64,000 bases of DNA from Levilactobacillus brevis (GCA_003666485.1 CP032931.1:1736001-1800000); one strand, 5' to 3'. Shown: positions 41,912 to 51,849, counted from the first letter of the stretch. The notes: generated from the sequence alone by a model not told the origin. Made by a program: numbers and translations.

Positions 41912-42691
41912 TTGGATGAGAATGTCCTACAACATTTTCGACCGGATGAGGCGCCCCTGATCGACGCTATCGGCGGCTGGATTCAACAAGTTCAAGACGA
42001 ATATCGTCCCGTTCTCACTCATTTCTTGAACCCCCGGCAAGTGTACATCGCGACCACCTTAGCGCAACGGGCGGATCAGCACGTGCGCTTCAGTGGCGGT
42101 CACGAACACGCTGAAATGCAGCGGGCGTTATTTTACCCGGATTACTACGAACCGGTGCCGCAGGACTTTGAACTGACGGTACTTAAGGTCGATTACCCCG
42201 TAAAATTCGCGACGCTTCATCACAGTCAGATTTTAGGGACCTTGTTGGGTGCCGGCATTGAGCGAGAGATTCTCGGGGATATTTTGACCGATGGCACGAA
42301 TTGGCAAGTCATCACCGAAGCGGGGATGGCGGACTATTTGGTCGGTCAAGTGGACCACATCGGCCGCGTCAAGGCTCGGCTACAGCCGGATACCTGGGAT
42401 GATTTATTGGTGCCCATGAACGAGTGGGAGACTGAAGGGGCGACCTTGTCGTCACTGCGGTTAGACAATATCGTGGGAACCGGGTTTCATTTGTCACGAC
42501 ACCGCGCCAAGGAACTGATCGAAAGCGGCAAGGTCCGGTTGAACTGGGCGGAAACGCTGAAACCAGATTTTGAATTAGACGTCGCGGACATCGTCTCCGT
42601 CAGAGGCTTTGGCCGCATCCGGCTGGATGAAGTTGGCGGCCGAACCAAGAAAGAAAAGATTCGGGTCACCCTAGCGGTACTGCAGAAATAG
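41912..42691 (+). CDS. ylmH: YlmH-type RNA-binding protein with S4 domain
   Basis: 259 residues from TTG 41912 behind AAGGAGGGG. The C-terminal S4 RNA-binding domain (LRLDNIVGTGFHLSRHRAKELIESGKVRLNW) is clear; the N-terminal part matches YlmH. YlmH-type proteins have been implicated in ribosome quality control. Located between yggT and divIVA in the standard order. Confidence 0.9.
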   Translation: MDENVLQHFRPDEAPLIDAIGGWIQQVQDEYRPVLTHFLNPRQVYIATTLAQRADQHVRFSGGHEHAEMQRALFYPDYYEPVPQDFELTVLKVDYPVKFATLHHSQILGTLLGAGIEREILGDILTDGTNWQVITEAGMADYLVGQVDHIGRVKARLQPDTWDDLLVPMNEWETEGATLSSLRLDNIVGTGFHLSRHRAKELIESGKVRLNWAETLKPDFELDVADIVSVRGFGRIRLDEVGGRTKKEKIRVTLAVLQK

Positions 42692-42710
42692 ATGTGGAGG
42701 GAACAGAGCA

Positions 42711-43418
42711 ATGGTTTTAAGTCCATTAGACATTCATAATAAAGAGTTCGGTACCAAGATGCGCGGTTACAACGTTGACGAGGTCAATGATTTCTTAGAT
42801 CAAGTGATCAAGGATTACCAAATCACGTTGAACCACAACAAGGAATTAGAGGAACAACTGGATGCGGCCAACGAAAAGCTCAAGTACTTTAACGACTTGA
42901 AGGATTCCTTGAACCAATCCATCTTAGTTGCGCAAGAGGCCGCCGATAAGGTCAAGGCCAACTCCCAAAAGGAATCGGAAATTATCATTCGCGAAGCCCA
43001 GAAGCAAAGCTCCGACATCGTTTCTGAAGCCACGAACAAGGGTAACCAGATCATGAATGAAGCCTCCAAGCGGGCCAAGAAGTTGGCCGTGGAGACCGAT
43101 GACTTGAAGAAGAGCACCCGGGTCTTCCGCCAACGCTTACAAGTCATGTTGGAAAGCCAACTGGAAGTGGTCAAGTCCAACGACTGGGATAGCCTGTTGA
43201 AGGAAGGCTCAATGTCCAGCTACGAGGAAATCAAGAAGGTCGTTGGCGACCGGCTTGACAACGAAGGGGCTCAGGGCGTAAACTCAGAAGCATCCCAACC
43301 GGTTGAAGACACGCCGGTCGCGGAAGCCCCCGTCACAGATAGTGGGGACGACAATGGGGAAACCGTTGTGATTTTCCCGGACAATGACCAACCACAATTT
43401 GATAAAGACAAACAATAG
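42711..43418 (+). CDS. divIVA: Cell division/polarity protein DivIVA
   Basis: 235 residues. N-terminal lipid-binding domain (LSPLDIHNKEFGTKMRGYNVDEVNDFLDQV), then long coiled coils (about 35-165) and an acidic Pro/Glu/Asp tail. It binds negatively curved membrane at septa and poles. Last gene of the division cluster before the ileS leader. Confidence 0.95.
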   Translation: MVLSPLDIHNKEFGTKMRGYNVDEVNDFLDQVIKDYQITLNHNKELEEQLDAANEKLKYFNDLKDSLNQSILVAQEAADKVKANSQKESEIIIREAQKQSSDIVSEATNKGNQIMNEASKRAKKLAVETDDLKKSTRVFRQRLQVMLESQLEVVKSNDWDSLLKEGSMSSYEEIKKVVGDRLDNEGAQGVNSEASQPVEDTPVAEAPVTDSGDDNGETVVIFPDNDQPQFDKDKQ

Positions 43419-43429
43419 GCACTGAGAAA

Positions 43430-43657
43430 GGCGCCTCACAAAAAGATGGTACTAGCGAGTTAGCGACGGTGGAAGGCTAACACCCGCTCTTTTTGTCTGG
43501 TATCACTTCTCCAAGCTCCACGGCTGAATCAATAGTAAGCGGTGGCGTGAACGGCACGTTACGTCGTTTGAGGGTGAGTCCCGGGGTTACCCGGGGTTCG
43601 CTAAATTTGGGTGGTACCACGAAAACGACTTCGTCCCTTGCGACGAGGCCGTTTTTT
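43430..43657 (+). promoter_or_regulatory. T-box riboswitch (isoleucine) for ileS
   Basis: Stem I elements AGCGAG and GGTGGAAG are followed by a specifier region with ATC at 43502-43504 followed by A, matching tRNA-Ile. The T-box sequence TGGGTGGTACCACG is at 43608-43621. The terminator arms AACGACTTCGTC / GACGAGGCCGTT end in T6 at 43656. Uncharged tRNA-Ile should favour readthrough into ileS. Unusually, about 700 bp including a repeat copy separate the terminator from the ileS start. Confidence 0.9.
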
Positions 43658-43680
43658 GTTTTGGGAAAAATGTGGAGCTT

Positions 43681-44233
43681 GGCCGCCGTCCGCGGTGCCA
43701 AATATGAGTCGGAACGCTGTGTGGTCAATTAAATTGGCCAAGCCAGTGCCTGCGGCTGCCAGGGGTTCCGCCTGCTATGGGGAACACCTCCAGCCAAAGG
43801 GCGGGCTTCCGGCTCGCTTGAAAGCCTCGCCAAGACCGCGATTCTCTCAAGTCGCCCCACGCTGTAGGCTGAGACAGAACCTCAGCCAACACCGTCGACA
43901 CAGCTGGCTCCACCCCTGGCGACCTCCGGCATGATTGTGCGTCGCCATCACGTGGTCGCAAATTTGTCGCTGGTTACTATCCGTGAGCCAGTTGCTACGG
44001 TTGCTAATTGACGGGTTCTTGCCAGAGTCGATGGTTACCGCTACCGAAGCCGATAGTTCGCTAGATATGAGTTCAGCCGTGGGAGTTTCCTAAGTAGCGG
44101 ACTTTGCTGGTTAGGAAACTGGCAGCTTGGAGACGCGATTTATCGGCTCCAAGCTGAGGGTCGAGACCGTACTTTGGCTCGGCCCGTCCGCCCACAGCGT
44201 TCCGACTCATATCTAGCGAACGGCAAGGCGGCC
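43681..44233 (+). repeat. Composite intergenic repeat, copy 4 (complete, in ileS leader)
   Basis: The left end GGCCGCC and ATATGAGTCGGAACGCTGTG (43702-43721) is the exact inverse of 44193-44212. A module 43747-43932. B module about 44050-44233, with its left arm AGATATGAGT (44063-44072) also perfectly complementary to ACTCATATCT (44205-44214). Inner hairpin AGTTTCCTAA / TTAGGAAACT. Two different left sequences can therefore pair with the same right arm. Confidence 0.85.
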
Positions 44234-44265
44234 AGCAAAGACAATGTTAACGTAAAACAGACGGT

Positions 44266-44319
44266 CGGTTGACCGGTGAGCTGAGGCCGTTGGGCTTGAG
44301 CTCACCGGTTCACCAACCG
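44266..44319 (+). promoter_or_regulatory. Strong hairpin just upstream of the ileS ribosome site
   Basis: CGGTTG plus ACCGGTGAGCT pairs with AGCTCACCGGT plus CAACCG across a 16-base loop; the 11-bp inner stem is perfect. It lies 15 bp before AAGGAGG and has no T run, so it is not a terminator. It may protect the RNA or mark a processing site. Confidence 0.55.
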
Positions 44320-44350
44320 AGGAACAAAAATTTTAAGGAGGAAACACGGT

Positions 44351-47164
44351 ATGCGAGTGAAAGACACGCTTAACCTGGGTAAGACCAAGTTTAAGATGCG
44401 CGGAAATTTACCAGTCAAAGAAGTTGACCGGCAAAAGATCTGGGCTGAAAACAAAGTTTACGAAGCCCGGCAAAAATTAAATGAAGGGAAGCCCACCTTT
44501 ATTCTCCATGATGGGCCACCATACGCCAATGGTCCTATTCACATGGGCCATGCCATGAACAAGATCTCCAAGGATATCATCGTTCGGTTCAAATCAATGA
44601 GCGGCTACCGGGCACCTTATGTTCCTGGTTGGGATACCCATGGCTTGCCAATCGAACAACAATTGACGAAGGCCGGCTACGACCGTAAGAAGATGTCGAC
44701 GGCCGAATTCCGTGACCTGTGTCGCGAATATGCCTTGAAGCAAGTTGACCAACAACGCGAAGGCTTCAAGCGTTTGGGCGTTGCCGGTACCTGGGACGAT
44801 CCTTACTTGACGTTAAAGCCTGAATTTGAAGCTGCGGAAGTCCGTGTCTTCGGTGAAATGGCTAAGCGCGGGTTGATTTACAAGGGTAAGAAGCCCGTTT
44901 ACTGGTCTTGGTCTTCCGAATCAGCCATGGCTGAAGCCGAAGTCGAATACCACGACGTGACCTCACCATCTGCCTTTTATGGCGAACAAGTCGTTGATGG
45001 CAAGGGCGTGTTGGATAACGACACCTACCTGGTCGTTTGGACCACGACGCCGTGGACGATTCCCGGTTCTGAAGGGATCACCATTGACGCTGGTATTGAA
45101 TATGCCGTGGTACAACCCGCTGGCGAAGATCGGAAATTTGTCTTAGCCCGTGAATTGGTCGACAAGAACGCTGAATTGTTTGGCTGGGAAGATGTCAAAG
45201 TCTTGAAGACCGTGATGGGTCAAGACTTAGAGAACATCACCGCCCAACACCCATTCATCGCTGATCGCAAGCTGGTCGTGATGCTGGGCGACTTCGTTAC
45301 GACTGAAACAGGGACTGGCTTGGTCCACACGGCGCCAGGTTTAGGGGAAGACGACTTTAATGTCGGCAAGCTCTACAATCTGCCCGTTGTGGTACCGGTC
45401 AACGACCAAGGGTACATGACGGCGGAAGCAGGTCCTGATTTTGACGGCGTTTTCTATGACGATGCCAACCAAATCGCTTTGGACAAGCTGAAGGCCAGCA
45501 ACGCCCTGTTGAAGTACATGCCTTATGAACACAGCTATCCATTTGACTGGCGGACGAAGAAGCCCGTCATCTTCCGGGCAACGCCACAATGGTTTGCGTC
45601 CGTCGACAAGATTCGTGACGAGATCTTGGCCACGTTAGACGACGTGAAGTTCCAACCTGATTGGGGCAAACGGCGTCTGGCAAACATGATCAAGGACCGT
45701 GGCGACTGGGTTATTTCCCGGCAACGGGTCTGGGGTGTGCCACTGCCAATCTTCTACGGCGAAGACGGCGAGGCCATCATCACGCCAGAAACGGTCAACC
45801 ACGTCGCTGATCTATTTGGCAAATATGGGTCTAACATCTGGTTCAAACGGGATGCGAAGGATCTCTTGCCAGACGGTTTTACCAGCGAACACTCACCTAA
45901 TGGCGAATTCACCAAGGAAACCGACATCATGGATGTGTGGTTTGACTCTGGTTCGTCTCACCAAGGGGTCTTGGCTGAACGCGACTACCTCGACTTCCCA
46001 GCCGACCTGTATCTGGAAGGCTCTGACCAATACCGGGGCTGGTTCAACTCAAGTCTGATCACCAGTGTGGCCGCTACCGGCAAGGCACCTTACAAGCAGG
46101 TCGTTTCCCAAGGATTCACGTTGGACAAAGACGGCCACAAGATGTCCAAGTCACTCGGTAACACGATTGCGCCAGACGAGATCATCAAGAAGATGGGGGC
46201 CGACATCGTCCGTCTCTGGGTCACTTCTGTGGATACCTCAGCCGACGTGCGTGTCAGCACCGAAGCCTTCGTGAAGATTTCCGACAGCTACAAGAAGTTA
46301 CGGAACACGATGCGTTACTTGTTGGCCAACACCAGCGACTTCGATCCTGAAAAGGACGCGGTCGCCTTTGACCAATTGACACCCGTTGACCGCCACATGC
46401 TCTACAAGTTGAACGCCTTCACCAAGAGTGTGGAAGACCACTACAACAACTTTGACTTCCTGAACATCAACAAGGAATTGAACAACTTTGTCGTCAGTGA
46501 CCTGTCCGCCTTCTACCTGGACTTCGCCAAGGATGTCTTGTACATCGAAGCCGAAGACAGTCCAGCCCGGCGCTCAATGCAAACGGTCTTCTACCAAATC
46601 GCGGTTAGCTTGACCAAGCTGATCACGCCGATCCTGCCACACACGGCCGAAGAAATCTGGGGCTTCTTGAAAGAACCAGAAGAATTCGTCCAATTGGCTG
46701 AAATGCCAGTCGTGATGGACATGGACGACGAAAATGAAGTTGAAGATGACGAGCACAAGTCTGCCTGGGATCGCTTCATGACCTTGCGGAGCCACGTCTT
46801 AAAGGCGTTGGAAGAAGCACGGGATGCCAAATTGATTGGGAAGGCTGCGGAAGCGCACCTCGACTTATACGTTGACGACGACGCGCAAGCCTTACTGGAC
46901 AAGTTGAACGTCAATGTTCAACAGATCCTGCTGGTTTCCGGCTTAGATGTTGCCAAGTTGACCGATGCCCCAGCTGACGCCTTGACCTTCGACCACATGG
47001 CCGTGAAGGTAACGCCAGCTGCTGGTGAGGTTTGCGAACGGTGCCGGTTGGTCAAGGAAGACGTTGGTAGTGATTCAGACTACCCACACTTCTGTGCCCG
47101 CTGTGCCGCTATCGTTCGGGCCAACTACCCCGAAACGGCAACTGAAGGTTTTGAAGAAAAATAA
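44351..47164 (+). CDS. ileS: Isoleucyl-tRNA synthetase
   Basis: 937 residues, class I synthetase. HMGH (HIGH motif) at residues 64-67, KMSKS at 597-601, the editing domain between them ([24 protein letters not shown]) and a C-terminal zinc site (CERCRLV...FCARCAA). It charges tRNA-Ile and edits Val. Regulated by the upstream T-box; good site TTAAGGAGG. Confidence 0.97.
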   Translation: MRVKDTLNLGKTKFKMRGNLPVKEVDRQKIWAENKVYEARQKLNEGKPTFILHDGPPYANGPIHMGHAMNKISKDIIVRFKSMSGYRAPYVPGWDTHGLPIEQQLTKAGYDRKKMSTAEFRDLCREYALKQVDQQREGFKRLGVAGTWDDPYLTLKPEFEAAEVRVFGEMAKRGLIYKGKKPVYWSWSSESAMAEAEVEYHDVTSPSAFYGEQVVDGKGVLDNDTYLVVWTTTPWTIPGSEGITIDAGIEYAVVQPAGEDRKFVLARELVDKNAELFGWEDVKVLKTVMGQDLENITAQHPFIADRKLVVMLGDFVTTETGTGLVHTAPGLGEDDFNVGKLYNLPVVVPVNDQGYMTAEAGPDFDGVFYDDANQIALDKLKASNALLKYMPYEHSYPFDWRTKKPVIFRATPQWFASVDKIRDEILATLDDVKFQPDWGKRRLANMIKDRGDWVISRQRVWGVPLPIFYGEDGEAIITPETVNHVADLFGKYGSNIWFKRDAKDLLPDGFTSEHSPNGEFTKETDIMDVWFDSGSSHQGVLAERDYLDFPADLYLEGSDQYRGWFNSSLITSVAATGKAPYKQVVSQGFTLDKDGHKMSKSLGNTIAPDEIIKKMGADIVRLWVTSVDTSADVRVSTEAFVKISDSYKKLRNTMRYLLANTSDFDPEKDAVAFDQLTPVDRHMLYKLNAFTKSVEDHYNNFDFLNINKELNNFVVSDLSAFYLDFAKDVLYIEAEDSPARRSMQTVFYQIAVSLTKLITPILPHTAEEIWGFLKEPEEFVQLAEMPVVMDMDDENEVEDDEHKSAWDRFMTLRSHVLKALEEARDAKLIGKAAEAHLDLYVDDDAQALLDKLNVNVQQILLVSGLDVAKLTDAPADALTFDHMAVKVTPAAGEVCERCRLVKEDVGSDSDYPHFCARCAAIVRANYPETATEGFEEK

Positions 47165-47172
47165 GCATTAGC

Positions 47173-47210
47173 AAAATGTCGACTACCAGTCATTGGTGGT
47201 CGGCATTTTT
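47173..47210 (+). terminator. Intrinsic terminator after ileS
   Basis: AAAATGTCGACTACCA pairs with TGGTGGTCGGCATTTTT with two wobble pairs. Confidence 0.82.
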
Positions 47211-47239
47211 CGTTCGGGTTTCGGTATGATGGTTAGCTG

Positions 47240-47752
47240 CCGCCTGCCGTTGCGCGAAAATGGACTACTTGCCTTGCCAGATGCCTGCGGCTGCCAGGGG
47301 TTCCACCTGCTATGGGGAACGGCTCCAGCCTGAGAAGCGGGCTTCCACTTCGCTTGGAAGCCTGGCAAAGGCCGCCAGTCTCCCAAGTCGTCCCACGCTG
47401 TAGGCAGAGATAAAACCTCTGCCAACACCGTCGACACAGCTGGCTCCACCCCTGGCGACCTCCGGCAGGTTAGGTGGTTATGGCGAAATTGATGAGACTT
47501 CGGCGGCACATAACGACTGTAAACAATTGCTGCGGTCACAGTCAGCAATCGTTATTGACGAGCACCACCGTAGCCGAGAGTGAAGCGAAAATGGGCTCAG
47601 CCGTGGGAGTTTGCTTAGCGGCGGTCTTTTTCGCTTAGCAAACTGGCGTCTTTGAGACGTGGGCCACCGGCTCAAAGCGAGGGCGAGACCGAATTTTGGC
47701 TCGACCGGTCCGCCCACCGCGTTCCAGCCCATTTTCGCGCAACGGTAGGCGG
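47240..47752 (+). repeat. Composite intergenic repeat, copy 5 (complete)
   Basis: 513 bp bounded by a terminal inverted repeat: CCGCCTGCCGTTGCGCGAAA on the left against the inverse of TTTCGCGCAACGGTAGGCGG on the right, with one mismatch. A module 47282-47467, B module 47570-47752. B arms AAAATGGGCT (47588-47597) and AGCCCATTTT (47726-47735) are perfect and share the AAAATGG of the left terminus. It starts 30 bp past the ileS terminator. No obvious target duplication. Confidence 0.85.
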
Positions 47753-47800
47753 AATAATATGTACCGATTGGTAAGGAAATGCTAAGCGGAGAACCATTGT

Positions 47801-47829
47801 TTGCGGTCGACTGGTCAAGCGAGTATAAT
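47801..47829 (+). promoter_or_regulatory. Promoter of the cold-shock gene
   Basis: TTGCGG, 17-bp spacer, perfect TATAAT (47824-47829), just after the repeat. Confidence 0.75.
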
Positions 47830-47856
47830 TTGGACTATGTATGGGAGGAATCAAGC

Positions 47857-48081
47857 ATGTTAACCGGAAAAGTAAAGAGTTACAGTGAACAACGCGGTTT
47901 TGGTTTCATCACCACGCCCGCAGACGGCGACGTATTCGTGTACTACACGGCTATCGTCGGTGAAGGGTTCAAAAAACTAGAAGTGGGCCAAACCGTGCAA
48001 TTTGTGATTGTTCAAGGCATGCGTGGTCTCCAAGCGGCAAAAGTTACCCCTGTTGTGACGGGGAGTAGCGAGGAGGCGTAA
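47857..48081 (+). CDS. Cold-shock domain protein
   Basis: 74 residues of the CspA fold. RNP1-like RGFGFITT is intact; the RNP2-like stretch reads DVFVYYTAI where VFVHFSAI is usual, so it is a diverged member. ATG 47857 has GGGAGGA upstream; longer in-frame starts lie before the promoter. Likely binds single-stranded RNA or DNA. Co-directional with the NUDIX gene two bases downstream. Confidence 0.88.
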   Translation: MLTGKVKSYSEQRGFGFITTPADGDVFVYYTAIVGEGFKKLEVGQTVQFVIVQGMRGLQAAKVTPVVTGSSEEA

Positions 48082-48083
48082 AG

Positions 48084-48626
48084 ATGGATTTGGAAGAACA
48101 CGTTGAATCAACAGAAGAATTGTATGATGGCGTCATCGTTAAGCTGGAACGGCAACGGGTCCGTTTGCCAAATGGCGACACGGCGACTCGTGAGATCGTG
48201 CGTCATGCGGGGGCCGTGGGTATTTTGGCCCTGACCGCCGACAACAAAATGATTTTGGAACGGCAATGGCGGGCACCCATCGCGGCGACGACCTTGGAGA
48301 TTCCGGCTGGGAAGTTAGATAGTCGGGACGCCGATAACGTGGAACACGCGGTGATGCGGGAGCTTAACGAAGAGATTCGCTACCAACCGGGCAATTTAAA
48401 ACGCATTACCGGATTTTATTCCAGCGTCGGGTTCTCTGACGAATACATGACGCTCTTTTTGGCAACTGACTTAAAGCCGGTCACCACGGAATTACCGCGG
48501 GACCAGGGAGAAAACCTGGAACTCTTGACGGTCACGAAAGACCAAGCCCAGGCCATGATTGACAGCGGCGAAATCAACGACGCCAAGACGATTACGGCCA
48601 TCTATTACTGGTTATTACAGAAGTAG
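48084..48626 (+). CDS. NUDIX hydrolase, ADP-ribose pyrophosphatase type
   Basis: 180 residues. Structure fits the NudF/YqkG group: ILERQWRAPIAATTLEIPAGKLD precedes the NUDIX helix (AVMRELNEEIRY). The catalytic REL-NEE is intact, while the Gly after EE is Arg and the G-to-RE spacing is slightly long. Probable cleavage of ADP-ribose to AMP and ribose-5-phosphate. Follows the cold-shock gene closely. Confidence 0.87.
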   Translation: MDLEEHVESTEELYDGVIVKLERQRVRLPNGDTATREIVRHAGAVGILALTADNKMILERQWRAPIAATTLEIPAGKLDSRDADNVEHAVMRELNEEIRYQPGNLKRITGFYSSVGFSDEYMTLFLATDLKPVTTELPRDQGENLELLTVTKDQAQAMIDSGEINDAKTITAIYYWLLQK

Positions 48627-48635
48627 GTGACAGCA

Positions 48636-48935
48636 ATGCATCCAGATGATGAGCAAGACGGTCGGCAGCCTAAGACCCGTGCGGATTATCGCCGGGAACA
48701 GGAACAGGCCGAAAAGGACTTTCAAGAACGCGACCGCAAGCGAGTCCAAGTCGAAAAGGAATATGCGCGCAACCACGGTGGAGCAGCGCCGGATAGTGAC
48801 GATGACCCCAACGAGCAGCGGGTCAGCCCAGCCGATAGCAAGCAGCACCGGCTCAAGACGCGCCTCAATTGGGCAATCTTCTGGCTGATTCTCTTGATTG
48901 TGGCGGTGTATTTGATTCTGTTCTTTTTAGACTAA
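48636..48935 (+). CDS. Conserved hypothetical protein with C-terminal membrane anchor
   Basis: 99 residues from ATG 48636. The first 75 are highly charged and probably coiled (RREQEQAEKDFQERDRKRVQVEKEY), followed by one membrane helix at the very end (WAIFWLILLIVAVYLILFFLD), making it a tail-anchored protein. No function recognised. It overlaps nothing and follows the NUDIX gene in the same transcript. Confidence 0.75.
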   Translation: MHPDDEQDGRQPKTRADYRREQEQAEKDFQERDRKRVQVEKEYARNHGGAAPDSDDDPNEQRVSPADSKQHRLKTRLNWAIFWLILLIVAVYLILFFLD

Positions 48936-48966
48936 AGACCAAAAGACCAAGATAGGCTTGACTGGT

Positions 48967-49480
48967 CGCCTGCCGTTGCGCGAAAATGGGCTGGAACGCG
49001 GTGGGTGGACCGGTCGAGCCACAGGGCGGTCTCGCCCTCGCTTTGAGCCGGTGGCCCGCGTCTCAAAGACGCCAGTTTGCTAAGCGGCATGAACCCCGCC
49101 GCTAAGCAAACTCCCACGGCTGAGCCCATTTTCGCTCCACTCTCGGCGAAGTTAGTGCACATTTGTAATACTGGTGGCCAACACCCGGATTAGTTATTGC
49201 TGGTTGTTGTCGGCCGCCATGGTTATTCTAGTCTGACAGGGTATCATGTACCTTGCCGGAGGAGGCCAGGGGTGGAGCCAGCTGTGTCGACGGTGTTAGC
49301 TGGCGTTTTGTGCCAGGTTACAGCGTGGGGCGACTTTGAAGACTGGCGAATCGTGCCAGGCTTCAAAGCGAACCGGAAGCCCGCATTTGGGCTGGAGGTG
49401 TTCCCCATAGCAGGCGGAACCCCTGGCAGCCGCAGGCAACTGGTGATGTATGCGTTGTAGGCTTGCGCAACGGTAGGCGG
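48967..49480 (-). repeat. Composite intergenic repeat, copy 6 (complete, inverted)
   Basis: The reverse complement of copy 5: CGCCTGCCGTTGCGCGAAAA at the left, GCGCAACGGTAGGCGG at the right (49465-49480). B' at 48967-49150, A' at 49254-49438. Inner hairpin AGTTTGCTAAGCGGC / GCCGCTAAGCAAACT. The right end runs directly into the leader of the MTAN gene. Confidence 0.85.
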
Positions 49481-49533
49481 ATCTATAACAATGTAAAAAT
49501 AAAAGACAAAACGAATAGGAGTGGACACACGAC

Positions 49534-50226
49534 ATGACATTTGGCATTCTCTGCGCCATGGAAGAAGAAATTAAGGAACTGCACGAAGCACTCGACAACG
49601 CCCAAACGACCAGTATTCACGGGCTGGAATTTTACCAAGGGACCATTCACGACCAAAGCGTGGTCTTGGTCCGTTCTGGTATCGGTAAAGTGGAAGCGGG
49701 TTTAACGACCGCGCTTTTGATTACCCAATTTGACGTGGATATCGTCATCAATTCTGGTTCAGCTGGGGCCTTGGCACCTGACTTGAACATCGGTGACGTG
49801 GTCGTTTCAACGGAAACGGCTTACCACGATGCCGACGCGCGGGCCTTTGGCTACGAATACGGCCAATTGCCACAACAACCAGCACGGTTCGAAGCGTCCA
49901 AAGAATGGGGCGAAAAGATCGTGGCGGCTGCGGCCAACACGGGCTTGAAGACCAAGTTGGGCTTGATCGTGTCCGGTGACCAATTCTTGAATAGTCCTGA
50001 GACCATCAAGGACATCATGGGCCATTTCCCAGATGCCTTGTCCGGTGAAATGGAGGGGGCTGCCGTTGGTCAAGTGGCGCACCAATTTGACGTGCCATAT
50101 GTCGTCGTGCGGGCCATGTCCGACAATGCCGACAATGATTCTGGCGTAAACTTTGATGATTTTATTATTGACGCGGGGCACCGCTCTGCACAAATGTTAC
50201 TGGCCTTGCTAGCGGCACAAAACTAG
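49534..50226 (+). CDS. mtnN: 5'-methylthioadenosine/S-adenosylhomocysteine nucleosidase
   Basis: 230 residues. GILCAMEEEIKEL, NSGSAGALAPDL, VSGDQFLN, the catalytic MEGAAVGQVA and MSDNADND are diagnostic. It cleaves the glycosidic bond of SAH and MTA, clearing methylation by-products and feeding S-ribosylhomocysteine towards homocysteine and AI-2. Heads a group with cysteine desulfurase and DUF1831. Confidence 0.96.
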   Translation: MTFGILCAMEEEIKELHEALDNAQTTSIHGLEFYQGTIHDQSVVLVRSGIGKVEAGLTTALLITQFDVDIVINSGSAGALAPDLNIGDVVVSTETAYHDADARAFGYEYGQLPQQPARFEASKEWGEKIVAAAANTGLKTKLGLIVSGDQFLNSPETIKDIMGHFPDALSGEMEGAAVGQVAHQFDVPYVVVRAMSDNADNDSGVNFDDFIIDAGHRSAQMLLALLAAQN

Positions 50227-50253
50227 CACAGGGCCTTTCAGGAGGTTTTTAGG

Positions 50254-51450
50254 GTGCAAGAGATTCACATTGATAACAGTAATGCCGTCCGGGAAATCTA
50301 CCTGGACAACGCGGCCACCACACCGATGGCCCCAGAAGTTTTAAATGAAATGGTCGACAAGATGGCCAACGTTTACGGCAACGCCTCAACGCTGTACGGC
50401 CTTGGGCGTCAGGCACACACCGTGATGGAAAACAGCCGTCAGGTTATCGCCAAGAGCATTAACGCGGCTCACGATGAAGAGATCATTTTCACCAGTGGCG
50501 GAAGCGAAAGCGACAACACGGCAATCACTCAAACCGCTATCGCGCGGCAAAGTCTGGGCAAGCACATCATTACCACGGCTATTGAGCACGAAGCCGTGTT
50601 GCGCCCACTCCACGCTTTGGAGGAACAGGGCTTTGACGTGACCTATTTGCCCGTTGACGAGCACGGTCGCATCAGTCTGGATGACTTCAAGGCTGCCTTG
50701 CGGGATGACACGATTCTGGTCACCATCATGATGGGCAACAATGAGGTCGGCAGTCGGATGCCAATTCACGAGATTGGCGAGATCTTAAAGGACCACCAAG
50801 CATGGTTCCACACCGATGCCGTGCAGGCCTACGGGTCACTGGACATCGACGTGCAACGCGATCACATCGACATGTTGTCGACGTCGGCGCACAAGATCAA
50901 CGGGCCCAAGATGATTGGCTTCTTGTACAAACGCGAAGGCATCAACTTCCCCAGCCTGATCAAGGGTGGCGACCAAGAAGAAAAGCGGCGGGCCGGTACG
51001 GAAAATGTGCCCGCCATTGCTGGGATGGCCGTGGCCGCTAAGCTATTGACTCCCGAGGTCAAAGCAGAAAAGCGTGCCCGGTTCCACGGCTTCAAGGAAC
51101 AGGTCGTCCAGGGCCTCAAGGACAATGGCGTTGATTTTGACATCAATGGCTCATTGACCGGCGACAACCTGGAGCACGTCTTGAATATTTGGATCAAGGG
51201 CATTTCAACCTACGTGATGCAAACGAACCTGGATCTGGCAGGCATTGCCGTGTCCGGCGGTTCGGCCTGCACGGCGGGGTCCATTGAGCCGTCACACGTG
51301 TTGACCGCCATGTTTGGCGAAGACAGTCCCCGGATTGCCGAGTCGATTCGGTTATCCTTTGGGAGCCAAACGACTAGCGCTGACATCGACGCTTTCGTGA
51401 AGAACGTGAGTGCCATCGTTCAGCGACTTTCAAAGACAGAGGTGAAGTAA
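50254..51450 (+). CDS. Cysteine desulfurase (NifS/IscS-like)
   Basis: 398 residues from GTG 50254 behind AGGAGG. PLP enzyme: EIYLDNAATTPM, the Lys-bearing STSAHKINGPKMIGF, and the catalytic Cys loop SGGSACTAGS. It passes sulfur from cysteine to acceptors. Its place beside mnmA (though now separated) suggests it supplies the persulfide for tRNA 2-thiouridine. A DUF1831 gene starts one base after its stop. Confidence 0.94.
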   Translation: MQEIHIDNSNAVREIYLDNAATTPMAPEVLNEMVDKMANVYGNASTLYGLGRQAHTVMENSRQVIAKSINAAHDEEIIFTSGGSESDNTAITQTAIARQSLGKHIITTAIEHEAVLRPLHALEEQGFDVTYLPVDEHGRISLDDFKAALRDDTILVTIMMGNNEVGSRMPIHEIGEILKDHQAWFHTDAVQAYGSLDIDVQRDHIDMLSTSAHKINGPKMIGFLYKREGINFPSLIKGGDQEEKRRAGTENVPAIAGMAVAAKLLTPEVKAEKRARFHGFKEQVVQGLKDNGVDFDINGSLTGDNLEHVLNIWIKGISTYVMQTNLDLAGIAVSGGSACTAGSIEPSHVLTAMFGEDSPRIAESIRLSFGSQTTSADIDAFVKNVSAIVQRLSKTEVK

Positions 51451-51451
51451 C

Positions 51452-51796
51452 ATGTTGTTTGAAAAAGAAATGAAGATTACGGGGGATACGAATACTTACG
51501 TCTTACACCCCAACATCAAGCCATACGCGCTAAAAGATGTCGGCTTCCAAGTCTCCAATGCCGGCAACTACACGCTGGAGCGCTCGGTCGACCCGACGTC
51601 CCCGTACAACAAGAACCAAATGCTCAAGGTCGTCGTGGCCAAGGACCTCAGTGGGTTCAAGATGTCCACAACCAACGCCTCCGGTAACGCCCGCGTCAAC
51701 ATCTTCAAGGGTTCCCATGCCGAGGGCAACGTGGAACAATACCACTTTATTTTACAAAACTTGATTGACCGTGAGATCTTACAGAAAAAAGATTAG
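51452..51796 (+). CDS. DUF1831 family protein
   Basis: 114 residues (MLFEKEMKITGDTNTYVLHP...). Recognisable as DUF1831, a small soluble family in lactobacilli always near the cysteine desulfurase/mnmA genes. Function unknown; probably an accessory in sulfur transfer. Confidence 0.85.
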   Translation: MLFEKEMKITGDTNTYVLHPNIKPYALKDVGFQVSNAGNYTLERSVDPTSPYNKNQMLKVVVAKDLSGFKMSTTNASGNARVNIFKGSHAEGNVEQYHFILQNLIDREILQKKD

Positions 51797-51807
51797 TGAC
51801 CAAATAA

Positions 51808-51849
51808 AAATTGCTTGCCAGTGTTCAAACGCTGACAAGCAATTTTTTC
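51808..51849 (+). terminator. Intrinsic terminator after DUF1831 gene
   Basis: AATTGCTTG and CAAGCAATT arms with an inner CAG/CTG pair, then T6. Confidence 0.85.

Noticed and set aside
43745-43960. Short ORFs with conserved sequence (VSTVLAE / RRSPGVEPA-type) at several places
   Set aside because: They come from the A module of the repeat and occur identically at each copy on either strand; no ribosome sites.
44266-44319. Second terminator in the ileS leader
   Set aside because: The stem is strong but is followed by GAGGAACAAAAATT rather than a T run.
47240-47752. Insertion sequence with its own transposase in the 500-bp repeats
   Set aside because: No frame encodes a transposase-like protein. 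If mobile, it would be a non-autonomous element.
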